From: Epiperipatus broadwayi | Lineage: Eukaryota; Onychophora; Udeonychophora; Euonychophora; Peripatidae | DNA length: 64,000 nucleotides | NCBI GenBank assembly: GCA_028023455.1 | Contig: JAQFVV010000283.1 | Coordinates: 62,001-126,000, forward strand | Reading direction: 5' to 3' | Shown: positions 38,230 to 51,689 of the stretch, one piece after another | How the letters are laid out: each line of letters opens with the position of its first letter | Numbering within the stretch: position 1 is the stretch's first letter | The notes under the pieces: generated by a model | Databases searched by the model: none | The model's input: the letters and a program-made list of their open reading frames with translations, nothing else | What the model was told of the DNA's origin: nothing | Translations under genes and position numbers: made by a program

Positions 38230-38390
38230 ATGTACGGTTGAAAATGTGAAGGTAGGGATCTCTACAGGTCTTAACCACAAGCTTGTGGTTAAGACCTGTA
38301 GAGGTCCCTACTTTCGCATTTTCAACTGTACATTGTGGTTAAGAGCTGTAGAGGTCCCTACCTTTGCATTTTCAACTGTATATGCATTAG
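38230..38390. repeat. Hairpin plus direct copy (three units of about 52 bp)
   Basis: Unit one (about 38225-38281) reads gaaggtagggatctctacag and gtcttaaccacaag. Unit two is its inverted copy, and unit three repeats unit two directly (ggttaagagctgtagaggtc). Confidence 0.88.
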
Positions 38391-39800
38391 GTTTATTGCC
38401 TTAGTAAATATTACTTATGTAATCAATGTATGTTAAATAAATTTATAATTAAAACAGAAATATTAATTAGTAAGTCATTAGATTCCTTTAATTACTATTA
38501 TTTTAACAGAATATTTCATTAATAACAATACTTAATTGTGGATGGCTAATTAATGTTGATATTATATTTTCTCAAAATATAATAAATTAGCCTATTGTAA
38601 TTATTTACAATGTATACAGTGATTAATGATAATCAAGTAATTTGTTGTTTGAAATGTCATGTGACATTTAAGCAATAGAAGTGGCAGGGCCAATCTGTGA
38701 CAAAGAATCTTTAGTTTCTGAGTGTACAAATCCACAAAATGCAAAATAATCAAGTAGTTGATATTTAAGCACTAAAGTTATGGAGCTTTGTTTAAGGAAC
38801 TTAATCTTTCCAGTTCACTTCTCAACAGAGTACCAAATGACAAGATCTTTGAATGAAGAATCACTAAGTAAATAAAGAAATTAATGACACCCTTTTGTTT
38901 ATATATAAGCATTAAAAAGTAAAAAATAAATTTTAATTCAGCTTTAACAAATAAAAGAATGGGGTGAAGAATAATTTAAGTAAACTTGCAAATAATGGTC
39001 ACTTTTTTGTATCAATGCTAATCTACTTTTTTATTTTTTATCTGATGAACATACTGGCACTGATATTTAAAGAAGCGGATGCTATTTGCAAGTTTAGTTC
39101 AATAATTTGCTTTTATTTCCAAAAGCTAAAAAAAGGATTTTTTAGTTTTGGTACATTTACATGAATAAAAATATTTCTTTAATAAAAAAAATTTTAATTT
39201 TTTTTTCTACTTTAGATTTTATGTAACCCTGAATTATTAAAAATATTTTTCAACTAATCATTCAGTTTTATATTATAAGAAATGCTGCTCGATATCGCTA
39301 ACAGCAATGTTACGTATAAAATTAAAAATTTCAAATTTCTGTTGATATTGACTAAAATTGTTTGCAAACTCTAAAAAACATATTATACATTGGAATTTAA
39401 TATGTATGCAAGATTTCAGTTAGATCAGAATGTGAAAAGTGAATAAAATTGATTTATCCTACGATAATATGTTACGCATATAACAACAACATATCCTCAA
39501 CTCAAAGACAGGTTTTACTTTTAGATTGTTTTTCCAAATTATTTATTTCTGGATAATTTAAAAATAAAAGTAGAAAACATAATAGTTATAGTAGTAGATA
39601 AGTCAAGACTATTTGTGCTCATAATGGCAGTTCTAAAAAATATCACGTACAAGATTACTAAAATTATCATAAATAGTCAATTCCAAGCTTTTTAATATAA
39701 AAATATGCAATTAATAGTTGAAACAAAAGTCAATAACTGAATATAAAATATACTTCTCATTTTCTTCACTGCAATATTTTTAAAACATGATGAAGTTTTT
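38391..39800. other. AT-rich intron, nothing recognised
   Basis: Only short frames, no splice-flanked conserved segment. Confidence 0.45.
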
Positions 39801-39803
39801 TAA

Positions 39804-39948
<145 letters not shown>

Positions 39949-39949
39949 A

Positions 39950-41630
39950 TAAAAAAAACTAACTTAATTAGGCAAAAACAATTTCAATTAATAGCTAAAA
40001 TAACAGACTGTGCAAACTGACTTTTATATTTATACACATCCAATCAAATTACGTCAGAACATTCTTAATAAGAGTGCCATACTCCTAGGGACTGACCAGT
40101 GAAAAGATCAGACTGACTTCTCTCATTATACATGTATTTTTTAAAACTAATTCTGATTATAAGATAATCTATAAATTTAAAGATAAATCTCTTTACCAGA
40201 AAGGCAGCCTGACCTTATAATTAGATTCCAAAATTGAAAATTTGTCACATTAAAGTTTGAAGATATTTTCAATCAAATATACCTATTGTAACAGGATCCC
40301 CTATCCATGAGAATAACGCATGTATATAACATATGCATGTTTACGTAAATAGAATCTAATAGTTTCTTTTTCTTCTCTTTTCTTAAAACTATAACACAAA
40401 TATATATAAGTAATTCTGCACGGTACTCCTATTTCTCACCCAGCATATTTATGGACATCAATTATTGACTCCAAGCGCCAATCCTATCTACAAGTAAATA
40501 AGAATTATGCTGGGAGAGATCGAGTATCAATTTTGAACAGACAGAGCTCCTACCTCTGGCTAGCTCACACAGGGTGGGTGGTTATTAACCGTGGAAAAGA
40601 TATGGGGGAAACAAATGCGCACCTAGATGCATAAATGATTTACTTAATATGTTATTTTTACCACTACTCTCTATCTCTATGATACAATCTAAATTTAAAG
40701 AAGTCAACACAGAATGCACACCCTCGTACTTAAAACAAAAATTTAATAATTATTAATGTAAAAACAAAATCCCATAATAATTATTTACTGGCTTGTCCTC
40801 CAATATTTGAATATAATGCATGTAAACACATATACGGCATAGATTCATAAATATAATAAAAACACAAAAAAAATCATAGAATACAAAACAAATGAAATAC
40901 ATCATTATTTAGTCTATTCATCTGTATAACTATGTTTGATGATATATCAAAGATTTCCTTTTTCTTTTCTTTTAGCTTTTATGCTTTATTATTATTATTG
41001 GTAATAAATTAGTACTTGCGAGGTGAATGGCACTTAAGAAATTGTTTGCATTACCTTTATTTTTCCCCTGGGGGTGTAGATAAATGGAATTGTTTGTTTG
41101 CTCAATACGGCAGCATGGTGAATAGGTGCCTTTTTGGTAAGGGTCTCTCTGTCGATTCCTCAATGCAAGATCAGTGACATTCGGTGAAGATCATTCTGCC
41201 TGTGGTATAGAAGGGGCTTCATTCCTATGTAGACAGCATCAGTAGTGCCACTGTAGAATGGCTGGCAGAGTCTGGCCCATTTTGGTCTTTACCCCAGCCT
41301 ATTCATGGCTGATGGTTATATATAATTTTTTAAGATTATATTTCTGTGATCCTGCTAGTAGAAACAATTTTTTTAGAAAGAATCCCAAAGTCCGACTCTA
41401 AAATCCCTTAATTAATTTCCATTGTTCCTTTTTCTTTTTATTCTTTCTTTCTTTTCTTTCAAACAAAACCATGTGGTATTCTTAGGTTTGCAAAAACTTT
41501 TTAGCAACTTTTTTCTCGATGTTTAGGAATTTCAATCAACACCTCAAAAACCCATATTCAATCGTTCATTGTTTTTATTTCCTAACATTTTTCTTTTAAT
41601 TAAAACAAATTTTTTTTTTCCCCATGTGTC
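39950..41630. other. Mixed-composition intron, no gene recognised
   Basis: The patches 40420-40640 and 40960-41320 are less AT-rich, as expected of older transposon sequence. No protein motif was found. The minus-strand frame at 40972-41163 is not recognisable. Confidence 0.35.
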
Positions 41631-41631
41631 A

Positions 41632-41724
41632 TAGCATCGGCCGGGACGCGAACCCACAACCGTCTGCAACCAACTACTTGCCTGCATGGCGGTTGCGATA
41701 CCTCTCGGCTAACAACGCATGACT
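41632..41724 (-). tRNA. tRNA-like sequence (tRNA pseudogene or SINE head)
   Basis: Read on minus, tagccgagaggt matches a Pol III A box, and about 55 bp downstream gggttcgcgtcc matches a B box. This spacing fits a class II (Leu/Ser-type) tRNA. The patch is strikingly GC-rich for this window. The T stem pairs imperfectly and I could not draw a full cloverleaf, so a functional tRNA is doubtful. Confidence 0.45.
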
Positions 41725-42115
41725 AATTAAAACAAATTTTATCTATCAAGATAGCAATCTATACATTTTTGATTCTTTTCTTACATTTAACATATCTTTT
41801 TGCCAATCCTGTACTCTGTCTTCCATCTTGAAAATAAAACTTTGCCTTGTTATTTTTTTTTTTAGTGAATTCATTACACTTATTCATCCAAACAGCAATA
41901 TAACTACATGTGTTTTTAAACAAAATACAAGAGCACAAACCATATAACCCCCCTCCCTTTTCCGTTTTAATCTATTTCTATTTCCCCATTTAAAGCATAC
42001 ATACACACACACACAAAAGAAAGAATTGAATTTATTATCAATTCTGGTTAAATATATATTCATGCCCATATCCTACCATACTTTAGAACAGGGTTTAAAC
42101 CCAGCCCTATTATAC

Positions 42116-42400
42116 TATATATCATCATCATCAACCATTATTAATTCATTGCAAGATTAAGGTTTCTCTAAGTTCGATCTATCTTCTCCAATCTTTAGCT
42201 TCTCTTCTCCACACCACCCATGCACACTTTCTTATTTCATCCATCTCCCATGTGTTTTTTTTCTGGTTTTTTTACAATCTCTTGGAATCTAGTTTAAGAT
42301 TTCAATTGTCCATGTATTATCATCTCTTCTAGCAATAAATCCAGCCCAACTCCACTTCAGTCTTTTAATTTTTTCAATAAGACCAATTATATATAAAAGT
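42116..42400 (-). mobile_element. RTE retrotransposon 3' tail, antisense
   Basis: Begins with an ATC-type simple repeat, then ttattaattcattgcaagat and phrases that align with 49330-49600 (caccattattgattcac-type, ttctctttcctcacc-type, gtccagtccaactcc-type). It is read on minus as an RTE C-terminus and microsatellite tail. Confidence 0.6.
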
Positions 42401-42683
42401 TTTAATGCAATATTATATATGACTATTAATAAATAGAAATCATTTTTCTCCATGTCATAACATCCAATGAATTATTAATGTGAATGAAGAACATGACTTC
42501 CTGAGTGACAAACCATTTGGTATTTTTCTAATACAACAAAAATATTTACAATGAATTTTATTGAATATATTGTTTCCAATATTAATTGAACAGTGACCAA
42601 AAACTTAATGTAATTTTAGAAGTAATTGTAGATGCACCGAGATGGTTTTTGTTTCCAGACAAATCAGTTATATATATATATAT

Positions 42684-43516
42684 ATGATCAATAGATGGTG
42701 TTTTACCATAAACACCATCAAAGCGTATGTTTGTTTACATAGACATCAGAGTAAGCATTCACTATTTCTTTCATTAGTTCCACCCTCAGGTCATGATTTC
42801 AAGCTGATTTGCTATCATCAGTGAAGGATAGGAATAAGAAACTAGATCTAAACACTAACTATGAGTGTTTATGAAACAATTTCTATTCAGCTTGCGTGAA
42901 TCTTTTAGACATGTAATGTCTTCAAACTCAGCATAGCAAGCCAGATAGCTATACGGGTCTGATATCAGTTCAGTTTCACCATATAGTAGAAGCCTCTGCA
43001 ATATATATCATTGCAAGAAAACTTCAAAGGTGCATTTATGAAAAACAAAAAACAAGTTAAACTTGCTAACGCTTGTATTTATGATCAATAGATTTACCAA
43101 AAACACTGTCAAAGCGTGTTTGTTTACATAAATGTCAGAGTAAGCATTCACTATCTCTTTCATTAGTTCCACCCTCAGATCATGATTTCAAGCTGATTTG
43201 CTATCATCAGTGAAGGATAGGAATAAGAAACTAGATCTAAACACTAACTCCTAGCGTTTATGAAACAATTTCTATTTAGCTTGCAAGTGTGAATCTTTTA
43301 GACACGTAATGTCTTCAAAATCAGCATAGCAAGCCAAATAGCTATATGGGTCTGATATCAGTTCAGTTTCACCACATAGTAGAAGCCTCTGCAATATATA
43401 TCATTGCAAGAAAACTTCAAAGGTACATTTATGAAAAACAAAGAACAAGTTAAACTTGCTAACGCTTGTATTTATGATCAATAGATGGCGTTTTACCAAA
43501 ACACCATCAAAACTTG
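42684..43516. repeat. Tandem duplication, 2.1 copies of a unit of about 395 bp
   Basis: Copies start with atgatcaatagat at 42684, 43081 and 43474 (the third is partial). Each contains gtttgtttacata, tcatcagtgaaggataggaa, aactagatctaaacactaac and gaagcctctgcaatatatat. Copies differ at scattered sites. The tcatcagtgaag phrase links it to the families at 28, 34 and 48 kb. Confidence 0.92.
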
Positions 43517-46400
43517 TTTTTTGAAAATAATATTGAAAAGCTGACCACTACATCTTTTCCTTTAATAATCTTGAAACAAAACTGCCTTAGTAATATTAAT
43601 GATTGACTTTCTTTTAAACTACATATTGTTAGATCACTCTCCTCCAAACAAAAATTGAACTGACCTTAAATATTGTTTCATTTGTTTTTATTGCGAATCT
43701 TTCATCAAAGAAAAGGACCACCTGGAAATCTTATCTTGAGATAAAAAATCAAAAGCTTCACAAGTTTGATGTCTGTCGCAATTTTACAAGAAAATTAATA
43801 ATCACGCTTTATCCCATCAAAGCACCTCTCTTTTAAAAAATAATCTTAGATACAGATAACACAAACAATAAAGCTGGCAATCTATAGTCACTAGAAATAG
43901 GTGTAAAATGCTTTATGTTTAAACATTCATACTCACACATGTACATTTTCACATCCTAATCTACTAATCTTGATCGCTTTATTTTACACTTTCTTTCTGA
44001 TCTACTTTGTTTAATAAGAATATATAGCTAAATAATTTCAACACCTTATTTAATGAAATATAATAAATCCCTCTATTAAATATTATTACCTTCTCTCTTT
44101 ACAGTTGCTTATTTATTAACTATTTATAAATTATATAATAATTACACACATAAATCTATATATATAAAAGAATTTTTTTTTCTTAATTAAATAATATATC
44201 TGTGTGTTTGAAATGAGTCATATACATACATTTGCCTCACTCCCAAACAAAAAAAAATTTGATAGTCTCTCATGACACTATATCTATCTATATATTTTTT
44301 TTATCTGTTACAAATAATAACTAATATATTTTTTTATTCTGTTACAATATATATATATAACTATTTCATCTCATTTACTTGAGTGTTGAGTTATTATTTT
44401 TGTATGTTTGGTACGTGTAAATAAAATATGAATCTATATTGAAGTAATGTAAAGATGCTGTTTTTGTTTAATATTTACAAATGATTTTAAAACCAATGAT
44501 TTTTAACAACCAATTTATATTTCTTATATTGAATCTTCAATTTATAAGAGCATAATCTCATTGAGCTGGATATGTAAAATGAGTGATGAGTAATATATTT
44601 ATTTAAACTATTACTGTAGGGTGAGTGCATGGAGATTTTAATATACATTTATAAACAGTGCATGGCTGGAGGTTGATTTCCTTCTCTATGATTACAATTA
44701 TTTCAGTGCTTGATAATAATAGATTTACATGTACTCCTAATTAATATATATTTAATTCTAGGTTGTTAAAAATGAGATTCTGTATCTTTACTGTGATAGA
44801 ATATATAAATTTATACAATATAATTGTCAATTTGAACATCAGGCATATAATAGATTCAAGTTCCAAGATAAGCATATACTGATTGGCTTATATAAGAATA
44901 TGCTTTAAGCATAAGTGAATTCATTTATGTTTTTAAACTGTTACTAGTGGATGAGTTCTTGGAGATTTTAATATACATTTGTAAACAGCACATGATGGGA
45001 GGTTGATTAACTTCTCTCCAATTAACAATAGCTTATGGTGAATTTGGGTAATGAAAAGACAAGTCCCATTTAGATTTATGAAAAATATCATAAAGAGACT
45101 TAATATCAATTGCCTTCACTTGAAGAATATGGTTAAGAAAAGAGTACAAAGAGAAGATGTAATAAGGTAAGAAGTTAAAGTTTTCCTATAGATTTGCTAT
45201 AGCAAATATTAAAGGATAATTTTGTATGATGTTAAATAACAGACTGAAAAACCATGTTTGAGCTTTATGAATTTGTTTGTATAGCCATATCAAAATTGAC
45301 CTTACACTTGTTCTTCTTTACTTCTGTGAATTTTTTGAAGGTGAAATGATTAGATAAGTTTGTAAATAGATTTATTGATTTTGTTAAGAGTTTTGATAGG
45401 TTATATTTTAAAAACATCCTGTGTATCTCCAATTACATTCTCAATTTATTTTTTCTTTCCATTTGAGATTAATGAAATGGGATTGTAAAACTATAACCAA
45501 ATAAAAAAGACTAAGAAATATGAATGATGAGTTGTGTAGTGCAAAGATATTCCATTTGCCTGCCATATTTACAACCTGAGGTTTGAATTCAGGTCAAATA
45601 AAACTTTTTTTCAAGAGATTTATTTTTTTCTCTAAGTCAGGCAATCCATAACTAACTTATCAAACCATCTAATATTGGATTAGTAAATGGATGTTTAGAT
45701 TCCTTACCTAGAGAGTAAAATGAGAATAAAAATCCATCCACACTCTCGCCACCTGATCATGGCCCAGTCAAGTGATAATGTATACTACCTGAGATTAAAA
45801 CCTCAACCAAGAAAATGTATTTTCTATAAGTTCAAGACTGTTCTCTCTGTTAGCTGGTTCACCATTAACTCATTTTTTATTGTTATGAAATTCTGAATGC
45901 ACTATTAGCTGTATAATTACTTATTATTTATGTTATAATGAGAATGAAAAACAAATGAAAGATATCTAATTTGTATATCAACATCTGTTTTCCATGACTT
46001 TGTTTGATTTGGGTTCAAATTCAAGCCAGGAAACTTAAAACTTTTACGTAGTTTTATAACGAAATTTCAAAATATGATCATCTAATTTTTTCTAACTAAT
46101 AATCTTTAATTAAGCTCCCAAAGATTTCAAACATGAGTGAACAGTGTGTTTAAAAAAGAGATTATATCACCAGTTTAAATAAATAGTAAATATTCTTTCT
46201 TTTTTATGATCCAGAGTCAAAGTTTTTTAATTAGAAGAAAAAAGATAATCCAAATGAATTTAAATGGTTTTTTCAAGAAATGGTTTTCATAAATTTTAAA
46301 TTAATTGATTTACCTATAGAACGATTTAGTCTTCAATTAAGAATTGTAAGAAAGAATTTTTTGGATTAACATGAAAATGGGTAGAATACCATGGACATGA
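43517..46400. other. AT-rich intron with minor repeats
   Basis: A short segment, gagattttaatatacattt, with its flanks is present twice (about 44600 and 44930). A B-box-like phrase, tgggttcaaattcaagcc, at about 46010 and a similar one at 45591 suggest old tRNA-derived SINEs. No gene found. Confidence 0.4.
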
Positions 46401-46559
46401 TGATTCATGGAATTTCATTAGATGTTCTTTTATCTTTCCAATTATTTCCACAATGGAAACTATAAACTGCTACATATTGACAATTTCAACATTGTCACAA
46501 TATCTGAAATACAGATTAGAATATATATCTTTTAATCAGTCTAAATGCTTAGCGGCATC

Positions 46560-47110
46560 TTTTGATTCCAAATCATCATGCCTATCTTTCAGTTTATGAA
46601 TTGTTTTCTCTAATTTCTTTACCTATTTCTTCTTTTCATTTGCTTTTGGATGACCTTTTTTTCCCCCAGTGATATTCAGTCTAATATTTGGTTTGGTAAT
46701 CTTTCCTGAAATATCATCTGTACATGTCCATACCATTGTAATTGTTTTATTTTGATTTTTTTTTTTTGATATAGCATATTCATTATTTATGATTTAAATT
46801 TTTTTCCATTGCTTATCCTCACTTTCCTACAGATCTTCACCAATGATTTTATTTTTTAACCATTAGTTCTCTTTCCATGTTATACTTTAACTACCAAATC
46901 ATTTTCCATGGTATGGTATTTTTCACAATTATGTAATATATTGATCATTTATTGATTTTAGATATATTCTTATCCCATATTTCATTTATCATTACTATAA
47001 CTTTTTTATCCACTATGTTTCTGTCTCTTATAGTTTTATGTTTCTCTTTGACTTTCATGCCTAAATATTTATATTCCTCACAATTTGAAATCCATTGTCC
47101 ATTTTTCAAT
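46560..47110 (-). mobile_element. Jockey-like LINE C-terminal remnant, antisense
   Basis: Read on minus: NCEEYKYLGMKVKEKHKTIR, then DRNIVDKKVIVMINEIWDKN, later LQWYGHVQMIFQERLPNQIL. These follow the order EyKYLGv…I..Ri…W.GHV.Rm…RlPk.il seen in LINE ORF2 C-termini. Stops and frameshifts are present. Confidence 0.65.
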
Positions 47111-48278
47111 GATATATCCTGATGTCTTTTTCAAAATATATGTATATGTTCTTATAATTTGAGAAAGTAGAAATTCTGAGGACATTATTTATTACTATAT
47201 TGAAATATTAGCAATTTAGTTATTTTATTTACAATGTGAAATATCCGAAAAATATAGCATGAAATCATCATTTATCCTGAAAATATTAGAATTAATATCT
47301 AGATATTGTTTTTGTTCTACATTTTCTATATTAATGTTTAATATCTATAATTAAAATCATCATGATTTTAAGAAGATATATTTATTTAATTACTAGCATA
47401 GCACCACAGCCAACTTTAAAGACACAAATTAGACAAAATTTTAGTATATACAATATTCCGTATTATTTCATATTTTTCTTCTCTTCAAAAGATGCACATT
47501 AACATAACTGATGCAATAATTTTATAATTACATCTTTTTTATTATTAAATGTGAAATATTTTGATTATTTTAAACAGTCATAATCAGTTAGTAAAAAATT
47601 AATTACATCACTAAACACAATCATATGAACACATTTACTTTTCTTTAATGAAGCAAAGATATCATAAAAATGCAACCCTACTTTAGGAAAAAGTTGCTTG
47701 TGAAGAAAATTAGATGAGTTTGGGATGTTTGGTAATATAGATCATTTATGCAATAAATAAAAAAAAACATTAAAGTTATATGGCAAATACTGCATACGAA
47801 ATGTAATAATTTTATGTTTAAAATGTTATCGTCAAAGTCTTCTTTGCTAATTATGTTTAATAAGCTTTATTTGAGAAAAAAATCTTATAATTTGAAATTA
47901 TACACAATGTTAAATTAATTAAGGATGTTCTGTTACTCCTGCATATATTGTTTTCTCAGATTTATCACTTACTTTCTTCAGTCTTAAAACTACAATAAAA
48001 CTGTTTCCGTTTCTGTTGTTTTTGTTGATTCCTTGAAAAATTATGGATTAAAGTTTTATTAAAAATTAAAGTTTATTTTGTGTATATTGGTAAGATTCAA
48101 TATAAAAGCTACTATATATTGGCAATAATAACACACAAAATATTTTTAAAAGCTATTCGCATTAGAATATTAATCTGTCAAAAATATGTAATAAAAGCTA
48201 TTCGCACTAGAATATTATTAATCTGTCAAAAATATGTAAATAATCAAAAATAATGTGATGCAAATAAATTTATTAGTA
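47111..48278. other. AT-rich intron, nothing recognised
   Basis: A phrase, agctattcgcattagaatat, is duplicated in tandem near 48150 and 48195. Otherwise featureless. Confidence 0.45.
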
Positions 48279-48294
48279 AATGTTATATTTTATA

Positions 48295-49105
48295 TATAGA
48301 GTAAGTTAAAAACAAACTCTTATGAAGCTTCAAAAATACCCTCAACCTCAGACCGCGGTTTCTGCCTCTAGCGTCATCAGTGAGGTGCTAGGAAATAAAA
48401 ATACTAGAACTAGTCCAGCATTTTATCAATGCCTAACTATTGAGAAGAAAATCTGAAACTTTCAGACATTTAAATGTCCAAAAATCCAGCTATCTAACTC
48501 AAATAGCCGTATGTGACTGATTTTCTTCTCAATAGTTAGGCATTGATAAAATGCTGGACTAGTTCTAGTATTTTTATTCCCTAGCACCTCACTGATGACG
48601 CTAGAGGCAGAAACCGCGGTCTGAGGTTGAGGGTATTTTTGAAGCTTCATAAGAGTTTGTTTTTAACTTACTCTATATATAACATTTGTAAATAGGAGCA
48701 TTATTAAAATTAGGTCATATGACTTGATTTTTTATCAATTTAATTTTAGTTTTTTGCTATTAATGCTTTGGCGATTTTATATTGCTAGAGCTATTAATAT
48801 ATGGTGTATCTGAACTTAGTTCAGTCACATACGGCTATTTGAGTTAGATAGCTGGATTTTTGGACATTTAAATGTCTGAAAGTTTCAGATTTTCTTCTCA
48901 ATAGTTAGGCATTGATAAAATGCTGGACTAGTTCTAGTATTTTTATTTCCTAGCACCTCACTGATGACGCTAGAGGCAGAAACCGCGGTCTGAGGTTGAG
49001 GGTATTTTTGAAGCTTCATAAGAGTTTGTTTTTAACTTACTCTATATATAACATTTGTAAATAGGAGCTTTATTAAAATTAGGTCATATGACTTGATTTT
49101 TTATC
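48295..49105. mobile_element. Young palindromic insertion with a 16-bp flanking direct repeat
   Basis: Three copies of one repeat: inverted at about 48297-48512, direct at 48513-48750, and direct again at about 48884-49105, partly with its upstream segment at 48780-48884. The arms share gaccgcggtttctgcctcta and its complement almost without mismatch. The whole block is flanked by aatgttatattttata at 48279-48294 and 49106-49121, which looks like a target-site duplication. The right end is 6 bp from the donor of exon B. Noncoding; how it moves is not evident. Confidence 0.85.
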
Positions 49106-49127
49106 AATGTTATATTTTATAACTTAC

Positions 49128-49209
49128 CTATTATACATTTCTGGAGTGGGCCACAAACCAGCACCCCAGGAACTAGAAAAATGACTTGTAATTAATCCAA
49201 AAATAAAGC
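49128..49209 (-). CDS. DUF389-family membrane protein, exon B
   Basis: Internal exon of 82 bp (2 + 26 codons + 2). A tttag acceptor precedes it and an AG|GTAAGT donor follows. It completes a glycine begun in exon A and encodes FIFGLITSHFSSSWGAGLW, then PTPEMYN, with a split arginine codon at its end. The hydrophobic start followed by a W/P-rich loop fits the segment between two membrane helices. The intron towards exon C is about 12.3 kb. A young repeat insertion ends just inside that intron, only 6 bp from this donor. Confidence 0.82.
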
Positions 49210-49319
49210 CTAAAACATTAAAGAATTTTTTATTAGATTTTCATTTTTATAAGATTCAATATATAAAAAACCATATGCCATTATTAGTCCACATAACTAT
49301 TTTAAAAATTCAACTATAT

Positions 49320-50345
49320 ATATATCATTATTACCATATTCAACCATTATTGATTCACTGTAGGATGAAGGTCTCTCCATATTTATCCATTTTCTTTGAT
49401 CTCTAGTCTCTCTTTTCCACATCATTCAGTACACCTCCTTATTTCATACATGCATTTCAGATGTGGTCTATTTTTAGAGTTTTAGCAATCTTTTGGCAAA
49501 CAGTTTTAAAATTTCAACTATCCATCACCATCATCTATTCTAACAATATGTCCAGTCCAACTCCACTCCATAGTCTTAAATTTTTTCAATGATTTCAGCA
49601 GTACCTGTTTGTTTTCTTATCTATGCTTTCAATTTTTGATCCCTTCTTATACATTACTCAAATCCTTAATTGAGTAGTTTGAGGTTTTCATATTGCTCAG
49701 ATCCATAAATCAAAACTTGTATAATATATTTATCAAAAAACCCTTTTTGAACACATACGCATATTTTTTAATATTAATTTATTTCTACCAAAAGCACTCC
49801 ATCCAAGTCAAATTCTATAATTAATTTTATCCATTGTGTTTTCATCTTCATTACTAATCTGACAAAAGTAATTATTAACTTCTGATAATTCATCATCATC
49901 AATCTTTATTTTTTCTTTTGACAAAAGCCATTGAATATTACTTTAGTCTGTTTAGCATCTACCTTTAGTCCTACATTTTTACTTGCATCTGATAACTCTT
50001 GCATCATTTCTTGAATCTATGAAGCATTATTTGTAAAAACAATTACATCAACTTCAAAATATAGATGATTAAATAATCTCTATTTACTTTTAATCTCTTA
50101 GCTTTACCCACAAAATACTTTGTTTAAAAATGTCATAATGTTAATTTTATTAGTATTACTATGCAATCTAATAATTGTTATTGTATTTTGATAAATATTA
50201 TTCAGAACATGATAATATAATAGATTTATAACTTGATGATCTAATGCATTAATCACTAAGAAATGCTGATAAAATTAAATGTCTTTTCATAATCCACAAA
50301 TCCAAAGCATAATGGCAACTCATATTTATTATCTTTTCTATAACT
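49320..50345 (-). mobile_element. RTE-type retrotransposon, antisense, dead
   Basis: Read on minus from about 50345: a DYEKTFNFISISxxVINALD-like block, then NHLYFEVDVIVFTNNAS, then IQEMMQELSDASKNVGLKVD followed by AKQTKVIFN. Later phrases fit the RTE thumb and tail (LGWSAFGR; WSWTGHIVRIDDG). The catalytic FADD box reads FEVD, so it cannot be active. It ends near 49330 in a run related to 42116-42400. It is the same family as 4950-5450, in the opposite orientation. Confidence 0.8.
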
Positions 50346-50434
50346 TTCTTCAATACATGAACTTTTTAAAAACTTTTTATATACATTCAACTATTTTGAA
50401 ATAGTTTTTTTTATCTTTCCTTGTACTAATTGTA

Positions 50435-50690
50435 ACACCAGTATATAAATGTTTTGGATGATGGCTTAAGAAAAGATTATTCTATGTTGAGTTCCTAAGA
50501 TATGCTTAGCATGCTTTGGGGCAGTTAAATCCAAATTCATAGCACTTACAAACTGCAGAAATCTTGCAGTTTGTAAGTTCTATGAGTCTGGATTTATGCT
50601 CAGCATGTCTTAGGAAATCAATGTAGAATAATCTTAGCTTAAGCTAACATTCAAAATGTTTTTATACTGGTATTATATTCTACTGTTTGT
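50435..50690. mobile_element. Foldback/MITE element
   Basis: accagtatataaatgttttg on the left is mirrored by caaaatgtttttatactggt on the right. The inner arms continue through cttaagaaaagattattcta and tagaataatcttagcttaag and meet at actgcagaaatcttgcagt. Confidence 0.9.
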
Positions 50691-51296
50691 AACAATACAC
50701 ATATTAATGAGTATTACAACATTTTGAATAGAATTTCCCCTCTTTTTCAAATATTGCTGTCCTAATCAACACTAGTATTGACATTGGATTGAAGTGTTCA
50801 TCTTTAAATTGATAAATAATGACTTTAAATTAAAGCTTTAAACAACTATATGATTGTCTCAAAGGCAATGGTTATTTTTTTATACTTGTTATCAAAAGTC
50901 CTCTTGATTTTTCCAATTTTTAACTAAGAGCAAGATTAATCAGTAATTTCAGAATCTCATGGATCATTATATTAGGTTTATCTAAAGGATTATTTTCCAT
51001 TATTATTTGAACATCTTCTTTATTGTTTGCTTTCTTCTGTGTAGTCTTCTACTTTAGATTTGTGTTTTTTTCATTTCTAATCCTTAATTTGCACTTATAA
51101 AATCATTTTTCAATGAACTGATTTCAACATTTTCACATTCACATGATGTTTTATAAAAATAAGTTTTTCCACCTTTTGAAGTTAGATTTTATAGCAGTTA
51201 GGATTCTCTGCAGTATGCTATGGCTTTGAATTGCCATTTTAAATTATCTATTATCCCTGGTATCTATGAATACACTACAATATTTACAATTGCTTT

Positions 51297-51366
51297 TATA
51301 TATATATATATATATATATATTTAGTTTACAATTGCTTTTATATATATATATATATATATATATTT
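51297..51366. repeat. Duplicated (TA)n tract
   Basis: The phrase tttacaattgcttt plus about 13 TA units occurs twice in tandem, each followed by tttagttt. Confidence 0.95.
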
Positions 51367-51689
51367 AGTTTGTTATTTATTTAAACTTTATTTAATGATA
51401 GATGATAAGTAGCCATTCTTTACCAGAGTTTGTTTTACATGGGATTTTTCTTTTTCCAAGTCACTGGACTTTTTAACAAATATCATACTATATCAAACAA
51501 CCTAGTGACTACATTTTTTTAAAATTCCTAGCTTTAAAGATTTGATGAATGCTGAAATTTCTGTTGAAAACAAATTAAACTTTGTGGAATGTCTGTGGGT
51601 ATATTATATAGATATACATTATAAATAAAATTGGATTTCATAATTATATAAATACTACCAAAATCACTTTTTCCTTTATTTTTGCTAAA

